From the NCBI RefSeq assembly GCF_000518785.1, contig NZ_JAEG01000002.1, positions 62,001 to 126,000 of the forward strand: a stretch of 64,000 nt of DNA, written 5' to 3'. This stretch comes from Paenirhizobium selenitireducens ATCC BAA-1503. Its GTDB lineage: Bacteria > Pseudomonadota > Alphaproteobacteria > Rhizobiales > Rhizobiaceae. Shown here piece by piece: positions 38,803 to 47,653 of the stretch (position 1 is its first letter; every line of letters begins with the position of its first letter). Position numbers and translations under genes: made by a program. Under the pieces are notes generated by a model, which was not told the origin of the DNA, did not search any database, and saw nothing but the letters and a program-made list of their open reading frames with translations.

Positions 38803-40257
38803 TTGAACGCCAGCCTCCTCCGTTCGGTCGTCTATATCGCCGCTCTCTGCGGTCTTTATCTTTCGACAGCAATGCTCGTCCCGGCCATGGTCGACCTTTA
38901 TTACGGTCACTCTGACTGGCGGGTCTTCGCCACCTGCGCCTTCATGGTCGGCGGACTGTCGCTGATGGCGGCCATGGCAACGCGCGGGCCACCACCCACC
39001 TTCAGCAAGCGGCTCGGCTTCCTGCTGGTCAACGTGCTGTGGGCGGTCTTTTCCGTCGTCGGTGCAATTCCGTTCATGTTTTCCCAATCCAGCCTCACCT
39101 TCGCCCAGGCATTGTTCGAATCGATTTCCGGCATCACCACCACCGGCTCGACAGTCATCGTCGGGCTGGACCATATGCCGCCCGGACTGTTGATGTGGCG
39201 TTCCCTGCTGTGCTGGCTCGGCGGTATCGGCATCGTCGCGCTCGGGCTCTTCGTCCTGCCCTTCCTGCGCGTCGGCGGCATGTCCTTCTTCAAGATGGAA
39301 TCGTCCGACACCAACGACAAGCCGTTTGCCCGGCTCGCCACGTTTACGCGTGCTTTCATCGCAATTTATGTGGGCATCACCCTATCCGCGACCGTAGCCT
39401 ATGACTTTGCCGGGATGGGGCATTTCGACGCCATCAACCACGCCATGACCACCGTTGCCACGGCGGGCTATTCGACGCACGACGCATCCTTCGGCTTCTT
39501 TCAGAGCAATACGCTGCTGTGGGTCTCGACCTTCTTCATGACGATCTCTTGCCTGCCGTTCTCGATCCTGATCGTCTTCGTCGTGCGCGGCCGGCTGGAT
39601 GCCCTGCGCGATCCGCAGATCGGCGTGTTCCTCGCCTATCTCACGGCAATCGCCATGTCCGTCGCCGTCTATCACCATCTTCGCAACGGCACGGCGCTGG
39701 ACGACGCCCTGGCGCACAGCTTCTTCAACTTCACATCGCTCATTTCCACAGCCGGCTTCACCAGCATCGACTACACGCTGTGGGGACCCTTCGCGACCAT
39801 GGCGGCGCTGTTTGCCACCTTCCTCGGCGGATGCTCCGGTTCGACCGCCGGCGGCATCAAGGCCTATCGCTTCGTCATCATCTTCAGCGTCATCAACACG
39901 GGGCTGAAACGCCTGATCTACCCGAACGCCGTCTATTCGGTGCGCTACGGCAAACAGACGGTCGATCAGGAGACGGTCCGCGTCGTCTTTCTGTTCTTCT
40001 CCGCCTATGTCTTCCTGTGGGTGCTCGGAAGCATCGCCATGACCCTCTTCGGCTACGACATCGAGACAGCCATGTCGGCCGTCGTGACGTGCCTTTCCAA
40101 CGTCGGCCCCGGCATCGGCCCCATCATCGGCCCGGTCGGCAACTTCTCGACGCTCAACGAGCCGGCGCTCTATCTCCTGTCGCTGATGATGCTGCTCGGC
40201 CGCCTCGAAGTCCTCTCGGTGCTCGTGCTGCTGATGCCGATTTTCTGGCGGACCTGA
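38803..40257 (+). CDS. trkH: Trk system potassium uptake protein TrkH
   Basis: Potassium-transport membrane subunit of 484 aa with four M1-P-M2 repeats. The four selectivity-filter loops are visible: TTTGSTV, ATAGYST, STAGFTS and LSNVGPG. It works with the NAD-binding regulator TrkA, which is not in the window. The best start is TTG at 38803 (LNASLLRSVVYIAAL, with initiator Met), since the reading frame begins there with homology; no ATG lies near. It is divergent from ilvA. Confidence 0.92.
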   Translation: MNASLLRSVVYIAALCGLYLSTAMLVPAMVDLYYGHSDWRVFATCAFMVGGLSLMAAMATRGPPPTFSKRLGFLLVNVLWAVFSVVGAIPFMFSQSSLTFAQALFESISGITTTGSTVIVGLDHMPPGLLMWRSLLCWLGGIGIVALGLFVLPFLRVGGMSFFKMESSDTNDKPFARLATFTRAFIAIYVGITLSATVAYDFAGMGHFDAINHAMTTVATAGYSTHDASFGFFQSNTLLWVSTFFMTISCLPFSILIVFVVRGRLDALRDPQIGVFLAYLTAIAMSVAVYHHLRNGTALDDALAHSFFNFTSLISTAGFTSIDYTLWGPFATMAALFATFLGGCSGSTAGGIKAYRFVIIFSVINTGLKRLIYPNAVYSVRYGKQTVDQETVRVVFLFFSAYVFLWVLGSIAMTLFGYDIETAMSAVVTCLSNVGPGIGPIIGPVGNFSTLNEPALYLLSLMMLLGRLEVLSVLVLLMPIFWRT

Positions 40258-40324
40258 CGAGACCGCTTGACGACTCTCCCCAATTTTTCAGAGTGTGCTC
40301 ATAAGGGCTGAAAAGGGGGACGCG

Positions 40325-40933
40325 ATGCAGGGACGGGCCGCAATCATGGGCAAACGGATAACCGCAGCACTTCTCGCCGCCGCATTGGCGGCCGTATCCG
40401 CTGCAACCGCGGCCAGGGCCGGTCCGCTTCTCGATGCGGCCCGCGAGGCGGAAAGCAAGGCCGCCGCAGGCGATGCGGTTGGCGCCTATGACACGATCCG
40501 CGACGCCTTCGGCGCCTTTTCCATGACGCTGCCGTTCAGCGTCGGCAAGGCGCTGTTCGTCACCGAAAAGCCGAAGGCCTACGGCGCCTATGCGGCCAAG
40601 CCGGATGCGGTATTCAAGCCGGGCGAGGTGCTGATCACCTATGTCGAACTGATCGGGCTCAACTGGAAGCCGATGGGCGACGGGCTGGAAGAATCCAGTT
40701 TCAGCGTCGATTTCGAGATCTCCGAAGCCGGCGGCAAGGTTCTCGCCAGCCAGAAGAAGTTCGGCGAGTTCACCTTCACCGGCCTCAAGCGCAACCAGGA
40801 GATCTTCACCCACCTGACGCTCGACATCACCGGTGCCGAACCCGGCGATTATGTGCTGAAATACACGATCAACGACAATGTCAGCAGCCACTTCACCTCG
40901 TTCGAACAGACCTTCACGGTGAAGGAAAAATAG
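40325..40933 (+). CDS. Secreted hypothetical protein, unknown function
   Basis: A 202-residue protein with a signal peptide (ITAALLAAALAAVSAATAARA) cleaved near residue 38. The mature part contains a short helix (LLDAAREAESKAAAGDAVGA) followed by a beta-rich region (VLITYVELIGLNWKPMG, SFSVDFEISEAGGKVL, GDYVLKYTINDNVS) that reads like an immunoglobulin-like or C2-type beta sandwich. GGGGGACGCG precedes the ATG at 40325; 40346 is an alternative. It follows trkH after 67 bp and could be co-transcribed. No family recognised. Confidence 0.72.
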   Translation: MQGRAAIMGKRITAALLAAALAAVSAATAARAGPLLDAAREAESKAAAGDAVGAYDTIRDAFGAFSMTLPFSVGKALFVTEKPKAYGAYAAKPDAVFKPGEVLITYVELIGLNWKPMGDGLEESSFSVDFEISEAGGKVLASQKKFGEFTFTGLKRNQEIFTHLTLDITGAEPGDYVLKYTINDNVSSHFTSFEQTFTVKEK

Positions 40934-41072
40934 CGCGAGGCTGGTGCGTACCGACTATCGGGAGCACCAGCGGTGCGAACTCCGGTAGCCGCACTACCAA
41001 TCGAAACGTCATCCGCAAAAGTCGATGCGGTTCAGTCGGCCATTGTCAGGCGCCGTCCGCCGCAGCTCCGCC

Positions 41073-42716
41073 TCACGGCGCGCTGAAATGGCTGATCAGG
41101 CGCGCGCGCATGCTGTCCATCGATGGCTCCGGGGCTTGCGGGTCCGGGGTCATGCCCATCGCAAAGCCATCCGATCGGAAACCTTCAACGAGCGCGGCAT
41201 CCCTGCTGACGATATGGATCGGGACCGCGCGCGAGGCATCTGGCCCGGTGACGAGGGCGGCAGGCTGGTGATCGCCGAGAACAACGAAGACGGCGTCGCG
41301 GCCGAAACGGGCGATGTAGTCCCCCAGCGTCTCCAGGGTGTAGTCAATGGTCTCGACATATTGTCGGCGGACGCGATCATGATCGGCCCAGACCACCTGC
41401 GGCGAGTCGCCGCTTTCGGCCTGGTCGTTGAAAACAGTGCCGTCACCCACAGCCCCCCAATCGATCAGCTTCGGCACCGGCGTCCATGGCGCATGGCTGG
41501 AAATAAGGGCGATCTCGGCCATCACGGGCTTGCCGTCATTGCCGGCCGGTCCACGGGCGAGACGTTCGAAGGCCAGGAGCGTATACTGATCCGGCATGGT
41601 CACCCAGTTGAAGGGCTTGCCGAGATAGCCGAGATCTTTCGCCGCGAGAATCTGATCATATCCGAAATAGGCGGCCTCCGGCCAATCCATGGTGATGGCG
41701 GGCATGACCGCGGCGGTCCGCCATCCCGCCTCGCGAAAGAGCCGGTTGAGGCTCGCCCGGTCGCTGTCCATCAAAAGGTCGTAGCGCGCCTGGCTGTCGA
41801 CCCACAGGCCCGACAACAGCGTGCCGTGGGCAAGCCAGCTGAGGCCCCCGACGGTCGGGGAGCGTGTCCAGCCGCTGGCAGCAGAGAAACCGGCCGCCTG
41901 CAACTGCCGTTCGACGCTGTTGAGGCGCGGCTTGATCAGTCCACCATAGCGCGGATCCTCGATGGCGTTTCGCCCGTAGGATTCGACGAAGACGAGGATC
42001 ACGTCGCGTCCCCTGATGCGGGCGAAGAGATCGTCGCCGCCGACATGTGCCGTATCGGCTGCGAGTTCTCCTTCGAAGGCCCTGATCTCGGCGACCGAGC
42101 GGATCACGAGGGAAAGTCGCTCACCGAGATAGGGAGCCACCCGCAAACCGGCGATATCCCCCAGCCCAGCCTGCGAGCCGGTCGCCAGCAGGCCCAGACC
42201 AAGGGCGAGGATGATCGCAGAGCCGGCGACGGCTGCTCGACGGGCCTGCCGACCAAACCGGGTCATCCGAATGCAGGCCCACCAGAATGCGCCAATCAGC
42301 CCGGCCAGGGCTCCCACAGCCAAGCCGATCACGGCAACCGCGCCAAGCGTGCCGACCGCCCCGGAGAGCAGATTCCAGCCGTCGAGCAGCATCTTCATGT
42401 CGAGATAGGGATTGAAGCGCCGCTGGAAGGCGGAGATCACGCCGATATCCGCGAGTTTGAGAAACAGAAGACAAAAGGCGATGGCCGTGGCAAGAAGCGC
42501 GACGGCGACAGCCATCCGCCTCGGCAGCAGCAGCAAGGCGAGCGCGACCAGCGGAACCTCGACCGGCAGGTGCAGAAAGGCCGAAGCATGGAAGGCGCCC
42601 GGATCGTCCGGCATCGTGCAGGCGGCAAGGCCGATGACGGCAAAGACCAGGACAGACAGGACGGCCTTCCATCCGCAGACATGCCGGCGTCCATCCTGCG
42701 ATCCGTATTGCGTCAC
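41073..42716 (-). CDS. Membrane-bound sulfatase/phosphoryltransferase-like protein (alkaline phosphatase superfamily)
   Basis: A 547-residue protein with about five hydrophobic segments in residues 15-190 and a periplasmic alkaline-phosphatase-superfamily domain. The catalytic region has VILVFVESYGRN (metal-binding Glu), a candidate nucleophile Thr in SPTVGGLSW, and the C-terminal LGDHQP (Asp-His metal ligands). This layout resembles LtaS/EptA/OpgB-type enzymes that transfer phospho-alcohol groups onto glycans or lipids more than soluble sulfatases. The start codon is GTG at 42716 after AAGGAGAG. It is divergent from the flippase-like gene by 62 bp. Substrate unknown; the neighbouring CDP-alcohol phosphotransferase suggests a lipid-linked target. 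Confidence 0.82.
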   Translation of the reverse strand: MTQYGSQDGRRHVCGWKAVLSVLVFAVIGLAACTMPDDPGAFHASAFLHLPVEVPLVALALLLLPRRMAVAVALLATAIAFCLLFLKLADIGVISAFQRRFNPYLDMKMLLDGWNLLSGAVGTLGAVAVIGLAVGALAGLIGAFWWACIRMTRFGRQARRAAVAGSAIILALGLGLLATGSQAGLGDIAGLRVAPYLGERLSLVIRSVAEIRAFEGELAADTAHVGGDDLFARIRGRDVILVFVESYGRNAIEDPRYGGLIKPRLNSVERQLQAAGFSAASGWTRSPTVGGLSWLAHGTLLSGLWVDSQARYDLLMDSDRASLNRLFREAGWRTAAVMPAITMDWPEAAYFGYDQILAAKDLGYLGKPFNWVTMPDQYTLLAFERLARGPAGNDGKPVMAEIALISSHAPWTPVPKLIDWGAVGDGTVFNDQAESGDSPQVVWADHDRVRRQYVETIDYTLETLGDYIARFGRDAVFVVLGDHQPAALVTGPDASRAVPIHIVSRDAALVEGFRSDGFAMGMTPDPQAPEPSMDSMRARLISHFSAP

Positions 42717-42778
42717 GCGGCTCTCCTTCCTACAGACTGGACTATGGTTTTGAACGATCGCCGCAAAATGAGACCGCG

Positions 42779-43702
42779 ATGCGCAAGCTGAAGGCATTCA
42801 CCATCGGCGCCGGCCTCCTGCTCCTGGCGGTCGTCCTTTTCGCGGTTGATCCCGCGGGTGTGATCGAAGCGCTCGGCCGGGTGCCACCGGGATACATTCT
42901 GGCGGCCGTGCTGGTGGTCCAGGTGCAGATCGTGCTGTCCGCGCTGCGTTGGCGCTTCACCGCCGCCCGGCTCGGTCATCCTATAGCGGTTCCGATCGCG
43001 GTCCGCGAATACTATCTCGGCAGTGTCCTGAACCAGACCCTGCCGGGCGGCATCGCCGGCGATGCCACGCGCGTCTACCGCACCAGCCACAGGAATTCCG
43101 GCGGATGGAAGCGGGCGGCGACCGCTGTCGTGCTGGAGCGCCTGTCCGGTCAATTCGCCTTTTTCCTGCTGACATGCCTCGGACTGATGGCATGGCCGAT
43201 CCTGCTTCCCGGGCGGCTGCCGGTCGATCTTGCGCCCGCGATCTGGATCGTGGTGGCCCTTGTTGCGATGATCGGTGGCGCGGTCGCATGGTTCGGCGCG
43301 CCGCTCCGGGCTTGGCTTGGCCAATTTGGCCCCGACCTCAAGGCCGCATTCTGGAAGGACGGGGCGCTCGCCGTGCAGGCAGGGCTCAGCGCCCTCATCG
43401 TCGCCAGTTATGTCCTGACGTTCCTGATTGCGTCCGATGCGGTCGGCGCGACGCTGCCGCCGATTGCGGCGGTCACCGCGGTGCCGCTCTGCCTGCTGAC
43501 CATGCTGGTCCCCATCGGCATCGGCGGTTGGGGAACGCGGGAAGCCGCCGCCGCCGCTCTCTGGCCGCTCTTCGGTTTCAGCGGCGCTGAAGGCCTCGCC
43601 GCGAGCCTGCTGTATGGCATGTTCTCGCTCGCGGGCACCGCCCTGCCCGGCTTGGTGGTCCTGGCCGGTTCCCTGCTCGGCGGGCTGCGCCGCGGCAAAT
43701 AG
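42779..43702 (+). CDS. Lysylphosphatidylglycerol synthase TM-domain / UPF0104 family membrane protein
   Basis: A 307-residue integral membrane protein with about eight hydrophobic segments and no soluble synthase domain. The family signature REYYLGSVLNQTLPGGIAGD, with the following RVYR, is the LPG synthase TM/UPF0104 motif; GGWGTREAAAAALW lies near the C-terminus. Members flip lipids or act with glycosyltransferases. Here it is placed between genes for phospho-lipid chemistry, suggesting a role in moving a lipid-linked product. It starts 62 bp from the divergent sulfatase-like gene. Confidence 0.82.
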   Translation: MRKLKAFTIGAGLLLLAVVLFAVDPAGVIEALGRVPPGYILAAVLVVQVQIVLSALRWRFTAARLGHPIAVPIAVREYYLGSVLNQTLPGGIAGDATRVYRTSHRNSGGWKRAATAVVLERLSGQFAFFLLTCLGLMAWPILLPGRLPVDLAPAIWIVVALVAMIGGAVAWFGAPLRAWLGQFGPDLKAAFWKDGALAVQAGLSALIVASYVLTFLIASDAVGATLPPIAAVTAVPLCLLTMLVPIGIGGWGTREAAAAALWPLFGFSGAEGLAASLLYGMFSLAGTALPGLVVLAGSLLGGLRRGK

Positions 43703-43716
43703 GGCCGGAGCGCGGC

Positions 43717-44469
43717 TCACGGCTTCAACCGGGCGTAAATGTCGCCGGATCGGCTTTCGGGCGTCAGCGCTGCGAGGTCGCGCAAAACGGCATCGGCATC
43801 GGTCCACTCGGCATCGACGAAGCGATGTTTCTCACCGACGACCCGATTGAAACGATAATTGCCGAGATGCCGGAGCCGGTCGATCGCCTCGCGGGCAATC
43901 TCGGGCAAGGCGGGAATATATTCGAACGCGATGAGCCCGATCGGCCGGGACAGACCCCGCAATATATCGCTCTCGGCCCCTTCGACGTCGATCTTGCAGA
44001 AGGCCGGAAGTCCGTATTTGTCGATCAGCCGGTCGAGCGTCGTCATCGGCAGCCGGATTTCCCTGTCCCAGACCACGTTCTCAAATCCAGCGGCATGGCT
44101 GACGCCCTCGATGAAGCGGTCGGATATGGTCGTGACCGTGGGATGGCGGCTTGAAATACGGAGCACCGCCTCGCCTTCGCTGGCGCCGACCGCCACCCGC
44201 TCGAAACCCTTCAGTCGTTGGGCCAGATGCATATCGATGATATCGGCGAAAACCGGCTGCGGTTCGACCGCCACGACCGCGGCGCCGAGCGAAAGCAGCG
44301 TCCTGCTGCGGCTGCCGACATGGGCGCCGATGTCGAAAACGAGGTCTCCGGGCGCGATCAGTCCACCGTAGAAGCGCCTGAGCTGCCGCCGACGCCATGG
44401 CTGGCCATAATAGATCAGCAGCGAGCGGGCGACACCGATCGCAGTGTCGACGCTGTCTGTGGCGCTCAT
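43717..44469 (-). CDS. FkbM family methyltransferase
   Basis: SAM-dependent O-methyltransferase of 250 aa in the FkbM family, which methylate sugar or polyketide hydroxyls. SAM motif I is VFDIGAHVGSRSRTLLSLGA near residue 50, then VAVEPQP; CKIDVEGAESDIL is the conserved catalytic stretch. The start at 44469 overlaps the stop of the CDP-alcohol phosphotransferase (ATGA), so the two are translationally coupled. Longer upstream reading frame is not homologous. Converges with the flippase-like gene, 14 bp apart. Confidence 0.85.
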   Translation of the reverse strand: MSATDSVDTAIGVARSLLIYYGQPWRRRQLRRFYGGLIAPGDLVFDIGAHVGSRSRTLLSLGAAVVAVEPQPVFADIIDMHLAQRLKGFERVAVGASEGEAVLRISSRHPTVTTISDRFIEGVSHAAGFENVVWDREIRLPMTTLDRLIDKYGLPAFCKIDVEGAESDILRGLSRPIGLIAFEYIPALPEIAREAIDRLRHLGNYRFNRVVGEKHRFVDAEWTDADAVLRDLAALTPESRSGDIYARLKP

Positions 44470-45245
44470 TGGTCGGCCTCCGCCTGGCGAAGGAGGTAGA
44501 GGCAATCGACTGCAAAGGAATAGGCAAGCAGCAAGAGCGCAATGGCCGAGAGCCCTGACGAAACAGGCGGCACGATGCCCGGCACAAGCACCAGGCACAT
44601 CGCTGCAACCTGCACCACGCAGACGAGTTTGCGCCTGAATGACGGCGGTAGCGGCGCCTTCAGGCGCGGCGCCACATATTGCGCCATCACGAAGCCGTAG
44701 CGCATCAGACCGATCAGCAGGACCCATGGCCCTGCTTTGCCGAGCAGGAATGCAGCGGTTGACAGACAGAGGATCAGCAGCGCATCGATTTCCATGTCAA
44801 AACGCGCACCGAGCACGGACTCATGTTGATAGAAGCGTGCCAGATAGCCATCGACGCCATCGAGCGCGAGGGCCACCAGTACGAGGGCGACGAATGCCCA
44901 GGGCGCGCTTTCGACACCCCCCGGCACGCCCGGAAAAAAGACCGCTGCGGCGATCATGCTGACGATTGCGGCACGAACGGCGGTGACCGCGTTGGCGAAG
45001 CCGAAGCGCTCGAATCCGTGGTGATGCAATCCGTTGACGACGAGCGCGAAGATGAACAGCAGCAGGACCGACGCCGCGACGATCGCGTCGCGGCCGAGCG
45101 ACAGGTGGACGGCCGCCAGCCCATAGCCGACAAGTGCTACGGCGAAAATGCTGCCGAGAACGATCAGCGCGCTGGCCCTTAGCGCCGGGGATACTCCCCC
45201 GCCCGCGACGGCCGCCTGCGCGACTGATGGTTCCTTCGACAGCAT
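44466..45245 (-). CDS. CDP-alcohol phosphatidyltransferase family protein
   Basis: A 259-residue multi-TM protein with the complete CDP-AP catalytic motif DGVDGYLAR followed by G and D-MEI-D (pattern D-x2-D-G-x2-A-R-x8-G-x3-D-x3-D). The enzyme family transfers a phosphatidyl or phospho-alcohol group from a CDP-alcohol, as in phosphatidylglycerol, cardiolipin, inositol and choline lipids. GGAGTAGGTGAACC precedes the ATG. Its neighbours are ribA (7 bp upstream) and an FkbM methyltransferase (ATGA overlap), an unusual pairing for a lipid enzyme. Acceptor unknown. Confidence 0.87.
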   Translation of the reverse strand: MLSKEPSVAQAAVAGGGVSPALRASALIVLGSIFAVALVGYGLAAVHLSLGRDAIVAASVLLLFIFALVVNGLHHHGFERFGFANAVTAVRAAIVSMIAAAVFFPGVPGGVESAPWAFVALVLVALALDGVDGYLARFYQHESVLGARFDMEIDALLILCLSTAAFLLGKAGPWVLLIGLMRYGFVMAQYVAPRLKAPLPPSFRRKLVCVVQVAAMCLVLVPGIVPPVSSGLSAIALLLLAYSFAVDCLYLLRQAEADQ

Positions 45246-45252
45246 GGTTCAC

Positions 45253-46359
45253 CTACTCCGCGGCAAGAAGGGCCTCGATGTCCAGCATATGGCCGGCACG
45301 CGCCTTCTTGGTCAACAGATAGCGGGCGTTCTCGACCGTTGTCTCGCCCGTGAGCGGAACGCGGCTATCCACCTCGACACCGCCCTCGGAAAGGGCGGCG
45401 ATCTTGGACGGATTATTGGTAAATATCACGACTTTGGCTATGCCGAGCAGGCGCAGCATCGCGATCGCCGCCTCGTAGCGGCGGTGGTCGCTGCCATAGC
45501 CGAGTTCGGCATCGGCATCGATCGTGTCCAGCCCGAGATGCTGGTATCCGTAGGCTCGCATCTTCGCGCCGATGCCGGTACCGCGCCCCTCCTGGTCGAG
45601 ATAGAGGAGCACGCCCCCACCCATCGCCTTCATCTCTGCAAGACCGCTGCGCAATTGGTCGCCGCAATCGCACTTAAGCGAGCCACAGAGATCGCCGGTG
45701 ATGCACGAGGAGTGGATGCGGATCGGCACCGCGGCGGAGAAATCGGGTTGGCCGACCACGATGGCAACCTGATCCTTCTGCGCCAGACCGCCGCGAAAAA
45801 CGACGAACTCAGCATTGCCGAGATCGCGAAGCGGAACGCGGGTGCGCACGACGATATTGAATCTCTGCCGCGCTGCGCCGGCGGTCGCAAGGAGCGAGCT
45901 TTCAAGGCGGCAGCAGGCGGCGAAGCGGCTTTCGAAGCCATCGATCTCGGCGCACACCATGGCGGGCAGAAGCAGTGCATGTCGCGCGAGTTCTGCGGAT
46001 AACGTCGTCAACGGATCGGCATTTCGCCAGCACTCCGGCGCTGGCACCTCAAGTCCGTAGGCGAGGCGCGACGCCTCGGCAAACGAGACCCCGTCGAGCG
46101 GGACCGAAATGTCGCCGCATGCTCCCGGCAACAGTCGCGCCGCCCGGTGCGAGGTCAGGAGGAGCGAATGCCTGCCTTCAACGGCGGCGGCGAATTGATC
46201 GTAGACGGAGGGTGCCACGCTATCGAGCGCCAGAACGGCAAGCCGGTGCGCCCCCTCCCCGACGATGACTGGCCGGCCGAATCGCAATTCGGCGACTGCG
46301 CGTTCCACCTGCATCGCAGGCGTGGCAAACTGAAAACCGTGGTCGACAGACGAAGTCAT
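45253..46359 (-). CDS. ribA: GTP cyclohydrolase II (RibA-type) with degenerate N-terminal domain
   Basis: A 368-residue GTP cyclohydrolase II, which opens GTP to 2,5-diamino-6-ribosylamino-pyrimidinone 5'-phosphate, formate and pyrophosphate. The C-terminal domain has zinc ligands CITGDLCGSLKCDCG, catalytic YLDQEGRGTGIGAKMRAY, and RRYEAAI. The N-terminal ~165 residues start like RibB (ERAVAELRFGRPVIV) but lack the acidic DHBP-synthase motif, so that domain is probably non-catalytic. GGGAGA precedes 46359. It starts the leftward arm of the cluster, divergent from the alcohol dehydrogenase. It could be a housekeeping ribA or, more likely from context, a specialised copy. Confidence 0.9.
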   Translation of the reverse strand: MTSSVDHGFQFATPAMQVERAVAELRFGRPVIVGEGAHRLAVLALDSVAPSVYDQFAAAVEGRHSLLLTSHRAARLLPGACGDISVPLDGVSFAEASRLAYGLEVPAPECWRNADPLTTLSAELARHALLLPAMVCAEIDGFESRFAACCRLESSLLATAGAARQRFNIVVRTRVPLRDLGNAEFVVFRGGLAQKDQVAIVVGQPDFSAAVPIRIHSSCITGDLCGSLKCDCGDQLRSGLAEMKAMGGGVLLYLDQEGRGTGIGAKMRAYGYQHLGLDTIDADAELGYGSDHRRYEAAIAMLRLLGIAKVVIFTNNPSKIAALSEGGVEVDSRVPLTGETTVENARYLLTKKARAGHMLDIEALLAAE

Positions 46360-46626
46360 TGCGATTCTCCCAAATGTTCCGCAAGCAGCCTTACGTGTGG
46401 AAGCCCAAGCCGGATCATTCAAATTGGCCTTCGTCTGCAGGATTTTCCGACCAACCGCCATGCCAAACCCGGCTCCCCGCACGGAATGACAAGAAATTTG
46501 CACGCCCGCGCAATCGCTCCTTGCGGCGTGGCGCGATCAACCGTGATACCGGAACAAACCGGTCGGCGAGAACCCCGTGGCGCAATCTGGGAATTCGAGG
46601 CATCTTGGCCGCCAAGGAGAAGACGA

Positions 46627-47640
46627 ATGAATCTGGACACCAGGGCAACAGGAAATGCAGGCGTCGGGAATGCCCGCGCCCTATGGTTTCCGGCCGCCGG
46701 CACCTGCGAATTGCGCGACGAGACCATTCCGCCCGTTGTCGAGGGCGAGGTGCTGGTGCGCATGCTGTTCAGCGGCATCAGCCGCGGCACCGAGAACCTC
46801 GTCTTCAACGGCCGCGTTCCTTCGAGCGAATTCGATCGCATGCGCGGCCCCCATATGGGCGGCGAATTCCCCTTTCCGGTCAAGTACGGCTATTCGGCCG
46901 TCGGACAGATCGAGGCAGGCTGCGCCACCCTTGTCGGCAAATCCGTGTTCTGCCTTCATCCGCATCAGGATTTTTTCAACGTCAGCCAGGCCGCCGTGAC
47001 CGTGCTGCCCGACGGACTACCACCGGCCCGCGCCGTACTGGCCGCCAATATGGAGACGGCGCTGAACATCGTCTGGGACGCCCGCATCCTGCCGGGTGAT
47101 CGGGTCGCCGTGTTTGGCGCGGGCGTCGTTGGTGCCCTTGTCGCCTATCTCGCGTCACGGATCGTGGGAACCGAAGTCCTGCTCATCGAGCGAAACCCGG
47201 CAAGGCAGATCCTGGCCACACGTCTCGGCCTTGCCTTTGCCGCGCCCGACGAGGTGAGTGGCGAATTCGACGTGGCCGTCAACGCGTCCGGTTCGGCCGA
47301 AGCTCTCGCCCGGGCCATCGAACTGGCCGGGCAGGAGGCGCGCATCGTCGAGGCGAGCTGGCACGGAGACAGAGCCGTCAGCCTGCCGCTCGGCGGCGCC
47401 TTTCATGCGAGGCGGCTGTCCATCGTCAGTTCCCAGGTGGGGTCCGTGCCGCCGTCGCGGCGCGCGCGCTGGACCTATGCGAGGCGGCTTGCCAAGGCCC
47501 TCGACCTGCTGCGCGACGACCGCCTCGACGCCTTGATCTCCGGAGAGACCCGCTTCGCCGAGCTTGAGAGCGCCTACCCGGCCATCCTCGCCGATCCACA
47601 AACCCTTTGTCATCGTATCCGCTACCAAGACCAACGTTAA
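46627..47640 (+). CDS. Zinc-type alcohol/sugar dehydrogenase (MDR superfamily)
   Basis: A 337-residue MDR-superfamily dehydrogenase. The N-terminal GroES-like domain has MLFSGISRGTENLVFNGRVP and PVKYGYSAVGQIEAGC, resembling the BchC/sorbitol dehydrogenase-like branch. The Rossmann fold carries VAVFGAGVVGALVAYLASR. The structural zinc four-cysteine loop of classical ADH is absent. AAGGAGAAGACGA precedes the start at 46627; the frame is open upstream but has no homology. It begins the rightward four-gene run ADH-PTPS-GT4-methyltransferase. Substrate unknown; oxidation or reduction of a pterin or sugar side chain fits the context. Confidence 0.85.
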   Translation: MNLDTRATGNAGVGNARALWFPAAGTCELRDETIPPVVEGEVLVRMLFSGISRGTENLVFNGRVPSSEFDRMRGPHMGGEFPFPVKYGYSAVGQIEAGCATLVGKSVFCLHPHQDFFNVSQAAVTVLPDGLPPARAVLAANMETALNIVWDARILPGDRVAVFGAGVVGALVAYLASRIVGTEVLLIERNPARQILATRLGLAFAAPDEVSGEFDVAVNASGSAEALARAIELAGQEARIVEASWHGDRAVSLPLGGAFHARRLSIVSSQVGSVPPSRRARWTYARRLAKALDLLRDDRLDALISGETRFAELESAYPAILADPQTLCHRIRYQDQR

Positions 47641-47653
47641 AGAGTGAGAGCCC

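Noticed and set aside
40940..40971. Terminator after the 40.3-40.9 kb secreted protein
   Set aside because: GCTGGTGC and GCACCAGC form an 8-bp inverted repeat, but the 16-base loop and lack of T residues make termination unlikely.
46147..46626. Long N-terminal extension of the alcohol dehydrogenase
   Set aside because: The frame is open upstream across ribA antisense, but the AAGGAGAAG site and family alignment place the start at 46627.
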